From Plasmopara viticola (lineage: Eukaryota > Oomycota > Peronosporomycetes > Peronosporales > Peronosporaceae): a stretch of 64,000 nt of DNA. Location: contig MBPM02000002.1 of the NCBI GenBank assembly GCA_001695595.3, positions 1,959,608 to 2,023,607 of the forward strand, written 5' to 3'. The translations under genes were made by a program, and so were the position numbers. Positions within the stretch are counted from its first letter, which is position 1; every line of letters starts with the position of its first letter. The notes under the pieces were generated by a model. It saw only the letters and a program-made list of their open reading frames with translations, made no database searches and was not told the DNA's origin. Below are positions 52,798 through 64,000 of this stretch, piece after piece.

Positions 52798-55700
52798 CTG
52801 CAAGCTTGACTACTCAATGACAGCCTACTTCACTTTCTACGTGTCACTCGAGTGGTTCGCCGCGCTCAAGAAATGATGTGACTCCAACCTGTGTGTGGGT
52901 CCTGATAACTTCAGCTCAAATTCATGCTTGCTTCCCGCACATACGGCGTGCCCGATCGAGCTAGTATCTGTATTAATTAAATTCTGAAAACAACAAAGCA
53001 TAAACATTGTTTTAGTTACGTAATTGTTTTCATTCGATCCTTGCTATCTGAGTCAGTGACAGTCAGGCATTGTGACCACCTTTGTGCTTGATGATCACTA
53101 CTTAAACCTGAAAAGTGCTTTATGTGTGTATAAGGTCCGATTGAGACCTTGATAGCTATGTTCACGCAATTAAATGCTAAGGTGATGGGCCAGACCATGA
53201 TCCCCAGATCTCGTAAAATGGTAGTCCTGAGAACTGCTCAAAATAGTATTCAAAAATAAATATCATTCGGACGGGTCAACTTTTTGAGTCGATTTTTTGA
53301 ACTTAACAAAGACATTTCTGCTTCAAATCCGCCAAAATACGACAAGACGCTATCGCTAATGAGAACTACAGATTTTATTGACTTCGCGCGCCAAACTGCT
53401 GGAGCCATTACCAACCTTCAATCATAGTATTATCATCGATGTCATTGTCGTAGTAGATACAATCATCATTCTGTACCGCACTTTCCTTTCCATGTCATTA
53501 TTCCCTGTCACGTTTGGCTGAAATGAGCTCGACATAGTGGCAACTATGGCCGCCAATTTGCTTTTTTCCAATTGTGATGTAAAGTTTGCGAGCTTGCGAA
53601 GATGGAACTTAGTTTGGGCTTTAGAACGGTTCCCACCAAAACTTTTGTAGTAGATGCCTACTCGGTGTATAGTTTCTGTTGAGTGCCACTTGTGAAGCAA
53701 AACCTCCGTAATTCTTGGTTGCATTAATGACATATCGAAAGCTGTATCTTGTTCCGAATGTATTGACATAACTTAACATCTAAGCATACAGGAAGAAAGT
53801 GATGATTTCGCGCTTATTTCATAGTCCATGTGCACGGAGGTGGCATGAGAAAAAAAGTTGTAGCTGTCCCACAAATAAGTACGGAGCCCTAATGTATTTG
53901 CTTGTCGCAATCACTAGTTTAAAAAAGACGCGAAGGGTCACAATAATGACAAAAGCTCAAATCATGCGATGGATGGCGAGGTGCTTCAATTCTAAAGGGT
54001 CTAATAGGTCCGTCATCTGGATGTTAAGTTGGAGTTAATAGGTAGGGCGGCGAATCGTATCGCTGACTAGTCGAGTCATTGAAGAACTTCTTTTTGTCTA
54101 TTAACGTTTGTAGCGTACACACCGCTTGAGTTTATGAAGTCTTGAATACAAGTAGAACATATCTATTTAAGCTTGTCAACCTTTTTCGAACCAACACGAC
54201 GCAGGGGTGCCTTAAACTTCCAAAAAGAAAAGTAAGCGCTGTCGCATATGTTATTGTTTTCGTGAATAATGCACAATTAGTTGTACCTCGCAATTTTTGC
54301 AAGTCGATGCATAGCTCAAGAGTACATCTTCAACAAACCGAAAATTGTCTCCACCGACTTCTCGAGTTTTAGCGTAGACAATGGAAAAGCTTTAATCTAA
54401 TGGCTGCAAATCTTTATAGTGCTAACGACACCCACCAGAGCTCTTTAATTGATACGACTCTAGCGGCATTGCCATCACGCAGACACTTCTATGCCTATTT
54501 TAAAATGTAGACTTTCGGTGGAGCAAGCCTAAGACTTCCTCCGCTAATTCTTGTGTAGGACTATTTCTCCTCGAGCTTGCCGGGAAAATAAATGTTGATT
54601 GCGTCCACAAATTATCGTTTTATAGTGTAGACTTGTTTGAGCGTAGCCAGAGGTGTCTGAGTGACACTTGACGTGACCACAGCACTAAAAACAGTTGTAC
54701 TGTGCAAAATGACGACATTGCTTCCGCAATAGTCTTGTCCGGTGCAATAAATGGGCGCACCATTGTATCTTCTTCATTACTTAAATAAAGCGCTTTTACA
54801 GCATGACCTTACGGCCTATGCTACTGTGTAAATTGTACTTTCATACTCATTCACGGGGGGCCACTTACCAATCAGATATGGTGACGATACTAAAGACGAC
54901 TTTATCTTGAATGCACTACTTTTGCTAGTGATAGCAATGGATGAGATGATTAAACATGCTCTTTACGACAGTATTACTTCACCCGGATGCTTACAGGATC
55001 CATATTGGTGGTGACCATATGCCCCGTGAATAATTCTAATAAGCACTATCGAGCAGAGCAATATGTACTGCTGTGGCTACGATAAATAATGTTACATGAT
55101 GCTTGCATGTTTAGAGGCAAATGGAGTATCGTCTACGGTCTTCAATGGGTTGCTGGGAAAAGCCGCTCCTACAATATCAGGGAAGTATTACTCACCACTC
55201 GATATGGGACAAGTCATTGAAAAAAGTATGAACTTGTGCTGAACGTCGGTGATACACACCATATATGATGTACTAATACCTTTTCGATTAGTGACTTAAC
55301 GACGCTTTTGCAAACTTTTTTGGCGAGTTAGTTCAGCTGACAGTACCTGCTGCTATAGTCGTTAAAATTAGCGCTCTGATTGTTTTAAGCATAGCTAAAC
55401 TGATGGGTCTTTAGCTAAGGATCACAAATGTTCGAATGCTGGCAATATAAGTCTGCAAGACACAAAGGATACAGGTAAGCGGTGTAGCGCCAAAGTGGAT
55501 CACACATCTACGGAGGTTAAAACGAGGCATCGCTTAAGGCAAGTAGAAATCTATGATATCGAAAATGAGGAAGCAATACCAAATTTTTCACTCAGTGCCA
55601 CAAACTTGACGAAAACACCATCTCAGAAATCCTGAAGGATCTAGATAAAAAACTAGTAAAGTGTAGAGATTACTGCGACGCATACTGAGTTCGTAGAACT

Positions 55701-57630
55701 CGGTTGGTTCCACCAGACTGTATTAAATCGATGTTTTATATATCTGTAGGAGTTGACAAAAAAGCAATGCATGGTCTAAGAACAACCGTCTTGGCATATT
55801 GGAAGGAATGATTGTGCACCTTACAGCAATTCGTCGATAAAAAGGATTACAAAAAAGTCCAAACAGCATTTGATAATACGCTCATGTTAATTCTTGGTAT
55901 CAGGACTTGTGAAATTGAGCAGAAGACAATCACGATCCGTGTTGGCTTTAAGCCGAACTCACTCTATCTCTGGATCTTAAGTTGGCAGCCCTGCTGCTCC
56001 TGGTAGCATTAGTAGTAAACGCCTAAGTCTTTCGTGCTAATCTTTAAAGAATAAGCTCACTTGTCCGAGGGCAAATCCCAAGAAGAGAATTTTTTTTCAA
56101 GTAAATTGACGTAAGCAGCAAAAGTACTTGCGCCCACAGAGAAGGCGTACAGAAAAAATGTAGAGCTTGTTTCAGTTCAAAATTGACAAAACAGTAGGAG
56201 GGGCTTTACATCAAATTGCAAAGTGCATAGAAAAAATTGCAGATGGTTTCGATGATGCAGACCTTGAACTCTGATTGATTGCACACCTACGAAAAAAAAC
56301 GCTTCGATCAAAACGAGAATTGAGAAAGTTGCCAGTCGACATTTCAATTTACGTTGGGCCAAGCTACCTCTGAAGAAAGTTGGCTCGATTTACAAGAGTG
56401 CCTCTACATCAAAAAGCACTATTTGCGCCTAAGATCTCGTTATTTACAAAGACTACACCAGCAAATAAGGATGCTCCTGCAGCGACTACGTCCGCAACAA
56501 CGACTGCGCCGACGACAGTGACTGTGTCTTAAACGGTCACCTCACTCACCAGAAAGCGGCTTAGGCAAAGTTAGCTCTAGTATAGCGTCGCGTAGCGACG
56601 GAAAACGCCTGCCTACCGGTCTGCTGGTCCACAAACACCTCTGCCAGAAATATGATTGTAAGTCCTGCGTGCATTTTGGTTAGCAATCATCTGGCTCTTC
56701 GACTGCTATATTTAAAAAAAGCCTCACATTAATGAATAGCATTTTACATCGCTTGGGAGAAGGCTAAAGGTGACGATAGACTTGTCGGGTCAAAAATTAT
56801 GATTTCAGCCAAAGTATAATGCCCTTATTGATGCTCATACTGAAGCTAAGTGGTCAGGATGAAGATGGTTAGATCATAGACAATAATCCTCGTTGTAATC
56901 TTTGAGTGAGTGTATAGGTCAAAGTCATTTGGGTAGTGGGCGATGGGCTGTAGAACTCTTCCACCGCCAAGCAACGATACAAGCTGACGTACCATGAAAT
57001 ATCTATATATTTTATGACCGAAGAAATTGAAAAAGGAGAGGATGGACTTTTGAATGAGTACTACCTAGTCAATGCAGGCCAAGGCTCCGATCAGTAATCT
57101 TTTGTATCACTTGCACTACGACGGCGACTCCTCGTGCGGCGTTTATGAATCCCGCTTGGTTTAATTTTTCTTCTTTATAGCGCGATCTGATACCGACTAT
57201 GCACGTGCTTTAAATAACGCAATCAATTTTGGATAAGGTTTTATTCGTCGTCCAACGATGTATGAAGAGAAGGGAGGCTTAAACCTAATATGACGATACT
57301 ATAACCACCACACTTCGGTTAAAATAATGGGGGCGGCAATGGAAAACCCGAAATGAGGAAGTATATTTCTTTCACGAGTAAGAACGTTTAGATGGTCAAA
57401 AACGTTTGCTTCTAAGATGTCTCGGTTCAGCTTTCATCAAGCACGGTGCTGGGAGCCAGGACTTCGAGAAGTAGCTTTTACTATTCTTAAACGCGTGACC
57501 GAGAAACCGCGGCTTATAGTAAGCTCTTTAATTTGGAATGCAATGCCAAACGGCTTTTAAGCAGACCGTATATTTGATTTCCTAGCTTTTTGAAAGAACG
57601 ATCGCTGGGCCACTTCGAAAGAAACTTCCG
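52798..57630. other. Gene-poor desert
   Basis: No supportable gene. The longest frame, 53422-53769 (minus, 115 codons, Met/Thr-rich), has no motif. Others (54142-54372 and 55812-56006) are also featureless. The base composition is AT-rich throughout and stops are frequent in all frames, as expected for old repeat-derived DNA. Confidence 0.4.
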
Positions 57631-58080
57631 ATGCTCAGAGAACATTTGCCGTCCATCCCAATTTATATAAAAGTGCTATGGTCTTGGGCCGCTCCAGCAT
57701 CGACCGAACGACTTCTTTATGAGAAAAGGCAGCCCTTACGTGACCAAAATTACGCATCGAAGTGTTTTCTAGCAAAAGGTTGCATTTTCTTACAGAAAAC
57801 CGCATATATCCAAGGCTCTGAAGCAAAATTACTAATGTATGGCCGTGTGACTCGAGACCTTCAAAATCGGATCGCCCGCTGCGCATCTCAGCACGAGATC
57901 TCCGAAAAAAAGGTAATCGCATTTCTTTATACTCAACTCCAAAATTGGCGGGTTGCTCAAAGTGCACAGCATAAGGCTAGGAGTCGCTTTAGACTTATGC
58001 TCAACACTATAGCCATCGGCCACCGTATGTCATCCGTACTTGCGCTACCAGCCAACTCGAGTGTGGGAGCAGCGCTTTAA
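57631..58080 (+). CDS. Unrecognised 149-codon open frame
   Basis: ATG-initiated and the longest plus-strand frame in the right-hand desert. The product is basic, without signal peptide, membrane helix or RxLR-type motif, and I recognise no domain. A 110-codon frame overlaps on the minus strand, so coding direction is uncertain. It may be the remnant of a retroelement or chance; no neighbouring gene lends context. Confidence 0.2.
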   Translation: MLREHLPSIPIYIKVLWSWAAPASTERLLYEKRQPLRDQNYASKCFLAKGCIFLQKTAYIQGSEAKLLMYGRVTRDLQNRIARCASQHEISEKKVIAFLYTQLQNWRVAQSAQHKARSRFRLMLNTIAIGHRMSSVLALPANSSVGAAL

Positions 58081-59298
58081 AGAAGTGTCAAGAAAATTTA
58101 AGGCTCACGCCAGACTTTGAACTATAAGATTAAAACGACCTTTAATTTTAACATTTAAATCCGAATGTAGAGCGCGTTGAAAGAATCTGAAAGCGCCAAT
58201 GATGCATGCCGATTCAAGACCGCGAATCGCCCGGAAAAATCATTCACTAAAAAAGTAGTAGGCTTTACTCATATAGTTGCAGGTTCAAAGTAATTCTTGC
58301 CGCACTATATCACCGATAAGCAAAGGGAATATAACCGTTTTGAAAAAATCTTTTTGCTCTTCTTGGGTGGATACAATTGATCCCTGACTGTGTTCGGCCA
58401 GATTATACAACGTTTTCGATGGGAAAAGTCTGTCTCTCATTGTTTCACGCAACGGTGTGCACTTTGTATCTAATCTTCAATCTGCACGGTCTATTACTGT
58501 CATAGCAAACAGACTTTCAATAATAAGATCAGCGTTCGTAACAAACTTGCGGTTTCTATCCTATATCATCGATTTTGAAATGTTTTTTCATTTCCGCTTA
58601 CTGATGCGGCATTGCTATCTGCTCCCAACTTATATCAAACATATATGCTCTATCTTTCTTAGTCAGCAGCACTATGCTACTGTCGTCATCGACTTCAGCT
58701 TGTAAATGACGGCAACTCCCGTTGAAGCTAAAATGAAGATTTACAGCTTTTTAGCGGTCCACGATTTCTCCAGGATAAGCAGAGGAATCGATGTGTAAGC
58801 CGCAAATTTGACCTTGTGGCCGTTTGCACAAACTTTATTTACGTGGCTGCACACTGGTAACTGTGCGGTCACTATTAATCTATAAAGAGCGAAAAATGCG
58901 TCCTTCATCTAGTCCGGCTATTAGGGCATCATGCGCCTCAAAATAATTATTGCGCTTTAAGTTTTGTCGTTCGGAGCGACGACTCAAGCTGTATCGGCGA
59001 GATCCATCCTCCAGTGGAGCAGGTTCTTTAGAAATTGAGTCTTTATTGCTGTTGAGAGGCTACCACTCAACCTTAGCATCTTTGCATGCACATTTGCTTT
59101 GAATGACTGGCGTAATAATCGAGCTTTGAGTTCTGCTGATGCGAGCTAACCCATAAACCTGCGCAAAAGCAGGCTTATACATAGCACGAAAATTACATTT
59201 CGCGATAAATGATAACATCTTGCCATATAATGAGGCTAAAAAAGCCTCTCGTGACCGCCTTCTTTATGGCTACATGGTTTCGATAGACAACAAATGGC
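58081..59298. other. Gene-poor desert
   Basis: No gene. An 82-codon plus frame (58457-58705) rich in Phe/Ile/Tyr has no motif. The right end runs into the gypsy relic. Confidence 0.35.
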
Positions 59299-59706
59299 TT
59301 AGAGTCCAGAAGATAAAGCGTATCTGAAGTAGTGCGTGCTTCCTAATAAGAAAGTCCTTACCATGGGCCAGGAATTCATCTGATAGCTGATCAAAATTGA
59401 AGAATCTCGCGAATTTGTCTGCTTATCGTGCTGCAATAATGCGCAGTTGATGACGTCGTTAAAAACGTCCCAAACGATGCTAAGTGACTTTGTCTTGTCC
59501 GACAATAGCAAGACCTGGTGTCTGATTAAGGCTTTCCTTAATGCTGTTGGAAACATCCTGATGCGTACTCTTTCAAACCTTTTGACGTTTTCTATTAGGT
59601 CGGGCAAAGGCTTTGCGGGGTCCCCATAGTCAGCACTGTACTCGGGCAAATAAGTGTATAGCATAAAATCTTTTCTTCTCCTTTCTGGAAACGCTAAGTA
59701 GTCCAA
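59299..59706 (-). pseudogene. Ty3/gypsy RT-RNase H fragment
   Basis: An uninterrupted frame of 135 codons. In order it carries the gypsy thumb/RNase H region: YTYLPEYSADYGDPAKPLPDL (usual LGLANYLHKYSxxYAxxxxPLSDLL), then LRKALIRHQVLLLSDKTKSL (usual LKxxLxxAPVLxLPD), then IVWDVFNDVINCALLQHD (usual VVCDASDFAIGCALLQxD). The catalytic DAS is changed to DVF, so it is not active. Frames beyond both ends are closed. Confidence 0.7.
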
Positions 59707-61561
59707 GCAATACAGTTTTCATTACATCAAGGTCTATTCGAAAGATTGTGGAGCCTTTGCAAAAAATCCGAGGCGTTCCGTTCCCTGCACATTTTTATGA
59801 TGGCATATACTTGATCGATTCTCAATACTGTCAAAAAACATGACCATTTAAAGCCCGTAGCGATCAAAGACTATGACCAATTGAAAAATTATCAAAGGAT
59901 ATTGTGAGCTACTCCCATTACCTATCGTTAGGCGTACTATTTGCTGTGAGGCGCATCATTCGGATTTGATAATGAAAGTATCCAACTCTTTAATCGGTGC
60001 ATCGTACAGCGTAGATCATTAGACGCATTATTCAGCTATTGATTAGTTACGAGTTTTCCTGGAACCAAGCCACTATCATCCTTTTCCGCAATCAAGATAT
60101 CGATGAGCTGGACAAGTGGCCATTGACTACCTCGTGTCTGGTGCCGTATCAATTTTATGTGCCTCTTCTTTATTCGGTAGTTGTTTATTTTAATCTACAT
60201 CACAGTATAGCTTCGATAAAAGGTGTAACGGATGTTTTACTTCCTTCAAGAGCAATGAATGAAGACGCAACGTATACTGCCAATGTCTAATACGGTCAGT
60301 AAACATAAAAAGCAATAATTTAAAGGCCTTTATTTAAATTGATCAAATATTGCTAGATGCTCGAACTTATTGCCAAAAATTCGGCTTGGAATTTTTAAGC
60401 AAAATAATTCATGGTGTCATTGCACCCTCTATGATTTTATAAAGTCATTGGTCGGTGCACACCACCAAAGAGTCATGAACTCTTAGGGCTGTACACTTTA
60501 AGCGACCGGACTTACCAAGTCCCGAACTTCTCAATGCAGATCGGACAGATGTGCGGTAGTCGAATAATCTTGGTTTCATGACCAAGATGGTCCTATAAAT
60601 CCTTAAAGCTCTCAAGGTTTTGAGGTCGCCCCGAAGAAACTTCGGCCTGATGTTTGCTCAATCTTCCTTTTTTCGTCAAATCGATCGAGTGCCACAAATA
60701 CATGGAGACCCGTATTGCGCAACGTCGACGCCAGATCTCAACGCTTTATCTTGACTTGTGGTGAAAAGAAGATATTAAAATTCCGAAGACTTTAGGAGGC
60801 TTCAAAAGCTTGTTTAGCAGAACAGTCAAAGCTAATGATTGCAGTATCAAGCGTCTTTTCCAAACTCGCGTTTACCGTTACTAGGGTAAGAAGTGCGAAT
60901 TTACGAGCAAAGCTCATCTCGAAACTCCAAATGATCACATTGTAAGCCGTTTCTACATAGCATGGTGTTTCGGACCATTTGTTGTAAAGGCTGCTAGCAT
61001 TCGGCGACGAGTCTTTAAGTGAGCAAGCTACTACTAACGGAAACACTCCATAATGAATTGTCCAAAATTATCGCAAAGTAAGGGAACGGTAGTGAGCTAG
61101 TAAAAATCTTATATCGCTCCCATGCGCTTCCCTCTATCGCCGCTATTGGTGAGTGGCAGTTTCTAACAGTCTGGACCTTAATTTCTTGAAGCAAAAGTTG
61201 ACTAACGCACAGCACGAGTAAATTGCTCCACGGTAAGCGTACTTACGCGGATGAGCCGCGCGATGATTGGACAGGTTGGGCTCGAATCATGCTTGGAAAA
61301 ATTCCCAGAGGTGTACTTGGCTAAATTGAAGTCTGTAAGCTATTATCAGCTTGCGACTCATTGCACTGTGTTGCAGAGCGCAAGGATGACGCTTGATCAG
61401 CAAAAAAATGCATTTACATGAGAGTCAAAAGCCCCTATGAGGATGTGTGTAACGACTTTGCACAAATCTAGTATTTGTGGCATTACAATATCCGTCAAGT
61501 AATTTATCGAACATTAAGAAGAAGACAGTACCTAGCCTTAAGGGCTAAACGAAAAACAGTA
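59707..61561. other. Gene-poor desert
   Basis: No supportable gene. Probably decayed upstream parts of the gypsy element. Frames of 66-84 codons (60039-60290, 60792-61046 and 61015-61215) show no motif. Confidence 0.35.
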
Positions 61562-61831
61562 TATGGTCTCTCGGGCATCTGCAGGTCTCTAACGAGTCTC
61601 ACCCTCGACGCGACGGTCTCCAGCACCAGGGCGCCACCTGGGCTCTTACCAAATCAGAGCTAAATAAAATAATGGAAGACCCTCACGACCTCGGTGCTGG
61701 CTGCACTGCCCGCCGAACGAGACCCGACGTATGCAGACACCACTCTATGCCGTGGACTAGCCCGACTGAGCCTAGCACGTGCATAACTTGGCAACGCGAT
61801 AACGTAACACAATACAATAAGTTTATGGTCT
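61562..61831 (+). mobile_element. Short LINE-derived element, copy 4, 5'-truncated
   Basis: The body is 61570-61823 (254 bp), lacking about the first 75 bp of the family, flanked by TATGGTCT (61562-61569 and 61824-61831). It contains the same internal joins (AGAGCTAAATAAAATAATGG) and ends in a short (ACAAT)n tail. 5' truncation is the signature of incomplete target-primed reverse transcription. Confidence 0.85.
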
Positions 61832-63204
61832 GAAATCACTGCCTATGCCAAGTTATATGCTAGATAGTAATCGCAGGACATTCGTCTTCGAGAATATTTT
61901 GTTGATAAAACAAAATAGAAGTGCGGGAAAATTACAAAGTTGCATCAGGCCTGAATTTTAGACAAATTTATTTGTAGATAACAAATTACGTCTCATATTT
62001 GCTTTTAATTTCGAGCGAATTGAACCTCGTTTCCTTTATAAAAGATAGGGCTACTCCGCATTATGAACCCGCTAAAAATTGCAAGAGCAAAAAGGCTGAA
62101 GTTTCGTGTCGCATGTCTAAGACCGAAGGTAGCGTCATTGAACGTAAGATCCAAGAGTTACGGACTAAAGCTCATCAAAGTTTGACTAGTTCGTGGGCTA
62201 GCTGGTCAGATGGCGACATTATTTGCATTACAAGTCGTCAATTGAATGCATTGAGTATTGAAGCAAAGGTATGGTAGCGGTAGACAAGGCGAGAGAAAGA
62301 CCGAGTGATGCCACGTGCTCGAAAAAGGTAGAGCTCCAGAGTAAATAAATTAGGAGAGCTTTACTTTCAACCTTATTTGCTATCTTATAAAATCTCCACA
62401 GACACTTATACTATTGCAAGGTGATGTCATATTGACAGAGGCCGCTAGACGCCGTACAAACGGAAGTGCTTCTGTCATGATTTCCGCCGGATTTGCCAAA
62501 GTCTTGCGATATTCAACTTTTTAGTACTTTGATAGCAATTGATGTCAATGAGCTTGGTGCAACTTTAACTAACCGGGCTCGATGCACTCTTGGTTGTTAA
62601 TAAATATCTTTAATTACGGTACTTTACTTCCGAGATGTTAACAAAATGACGATGCACTCACTTTCATGCTTATGCTTTCGAATCGAGCGCGATGTATTTG
62701 GCGTCGTTAAACGACAGCGATACGTTTGACTGCTTCTTGCTTCTCCAGCTAACTGGTGCACCCATTAATACAAACGCGTAGCCATAAGTTGACATGTGGT
62801 TTGCATGGTCGACAACCCAATGTGCACCTGCAGATCCGCCCCATCGCTAGGTTCAAATGATACGCCTGTGACCAAAAAATTGTGGTGACATAAACAAACT
62901 ATAAATGCAACTCTGTGTTCATCTTTTAGATAATTGTTCAAGAGTAATTCAGTCATCAATCGCAAAAGCAACGCCAGGACGTGTAGCCGTTGCTAAGCGC
63001 ATCAAAGTACCCACAGCTTCGAGAAATAAAGCACCGATTTTGTTTTCGCAGCGCGGACTGTTGTCGCGAGCTCAAATCTGCCAGATCTAGCTTTTTCTAA
63101 AGCATGATCGCTTGAAAATGCTGTCCACATAACGTGCTGGCATAGTATGACTCCGTCGGTGATTTAGGCTCAGTGCCCGAAGCGAACACACACTTGCTTC
63201 CATA
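61832..63204. other. Gene-poor desert
   Basis: No supportable gene. The frame 61999-62277 (plus) lacks an ATG near its start and has no recognisable domain. Remaining frames are short. Confidence 0.35.
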
Positions 63205-63449
63205 CGTCATTCAAAGCGTGCTATACATTTCGCGTTGTTTGATCAATGAGCTCAGCCGAGCTCATAATGTCAAGTACACCGTCCACGTACACCAGCTGTG
63301 GAACTTAATGGCCGTCGACATGTCAATGTAGGGTACAAATCATGAGCGAAATTCAATATATAATAGAGCACACAAGCTCATCAAAGGTCTTATTATAAGC
63401 ACATAATGTTTGCTTGAGACCGCAGAGTACTTTCACCAATCCTAACACC
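63205..63449 (-). pseudogene. Ty1/copia reverse-transcriptase relic
   Basis: The minus strand reads VLCGLKQTLCAYNKTFDEL, matching copia RT SLYGLKQSPRxWxxxFDE. After a stop and frame changes it reads LVYVDGVLDIMSSAELID, matching LLVYVDDILxxG. The second catalytic aspartate is glycine (YVDG). The order and spacing are right for a copia RT, but it is clearly decayed. Confidence 0.65.
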
Positions 63450-64000
63450 ACTCCTCGTGGTACACGCTAAGCGAATTAGATCCGGAACTTTGTCTTCACT
63501 GTCTCGAACATCGATGCTTGTAGATGCTAAGCTAAAACATGACTAATCGAATTTGGTGTCAAGGCTAATCGCCATTTGTCTAGCCTCAATTTTAAAGGAT
63601 CAAAAAGCCTTAAATGGCTTTTTATAGCCCGATTCCACCGTCACGAGCTGTATTTTTTCACTCGGTTCACTTATCCTTTAAGCCGCTTTTCTTTTGACAT
63701 GAAAACAACCAAAACACGCATTTGCTTGACTCTTGGCTTGGACTTGGACGCAAGTTTTAGTAGTTTCTTGCTCTTATCCTATGTAAAGAAAGTTGATTCT
63801 TGATGGGATAACCGTTTTCATAATCGTTTTAACCCCAAAGCACGTATCAAATTTGTTATGCGGAAACAATCCGCGACCGATCGTAACCGTTGTACCATTC
63901 GTCTGACGCACTTATGCAGTCGTGACCTTCTGCCGAACTCGGTCTTGACACTAATTTAAAAACATTTATATCTCCAACAGTGAAATGCTAAAATCTACCC
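63450..64000. other. Gene-poor desert at window end
   Basis: Probably the upstream continuation of the copia element on the minus strand, too decayed to read. A 75-codon plus frame at 63576-63803 has no motif. Confidence 0.35.

Noticed and set aside
1..64000. CRISPR arrays, bacterial operons, phage or viral genes
   Set aside because: No direct-repeat/spacer arrays and no such genes; introns and gene content are eukaryotic.
1..64000. Secreted RxLR or Crinkler effector genes
   Set aside because: No frame combines a signal peptide with RxLR/EER or LFLAK-type motifs.

Overview
The window looks like a stretch of an oomycete nuclear genome. The coding sequences carry short GT-AG introns (about 50-90 nt). 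Genes are packed 70-200 bp apart in islands separated by long AT-rich deserts of decayed retroelements. A class II fructose-bisphosphate aldolase sits next to eukaryotic housekeeping genes. DNAAF1, a dynein-arm assembly factor, implies an organism that still makes flagellated zoospores (Phytophthora or a zoosporic downy mildew such as Plasmopara). The species is inference; no rRNA, tRNA or barcode is present.

Layout. 1-1918: no convincing gene. 1919-4379 (-): an eight-exon gene with an RNA polymerase II CTD-interacting domain (CID) and two tandem CCCH zinc fingers. 4380-9682: desert holding one short LINE-derived element. 9683-15211 (-): a 1,765-residue protein with C2-like, EF-hand, coiled-coil and IQ regions. 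15606-16769: a long, internally deleted LINE copy. 17094-29990: a dense island with FBA (+), DNAAF1 (+), a MINPP1-type phosphatase (-), a BTB-BACK protein (+) and a 2,018-codon single-exon URB1/Npa1 homologue (+). 30095-30421: another short LINE-derived element. 30434-45316: desert with Ty3/gypsy and probable Ty1/copia relics, a kinesin motor relic and a perfect 40-bp palindrome. 45317-50556: a second island with a CCNDBP1/GCIP homologue (-), a RAD18 homologue (+), an EF-hand protein (-) and a SYLF/Ysc84 protein (-). 50557-64000: desert with two more short LINE-derived elements, a second LINE family's C-terminus, a gypsy RNase H relic and a copia reverse-transcriptase relic.

The genes form no operon or single pathway. 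They cover mRNA 3'-end or CTD-linked processing (CID-CCCH), ribosome biogenesis (URB1), DNA damage tolerance (RAD18), glycolysis (FBA), inositol-phosphate metabolism (MINPP1), axonemal dynein assembly (DNAAF1, perhaps also the EF-hand protein) and calcium/membrane or actin functions (C2-IQ and SYLF proteins). The most distinctive finding is a family of about 325-bp SINE-like elements built from pieces of a LINE. There are five copies including one long relative. All have recognisable target-site duplications and pentanucleotide 3' tails, and the short copies share the same internal junctions, so the deleted form itself appears to have been amplified.
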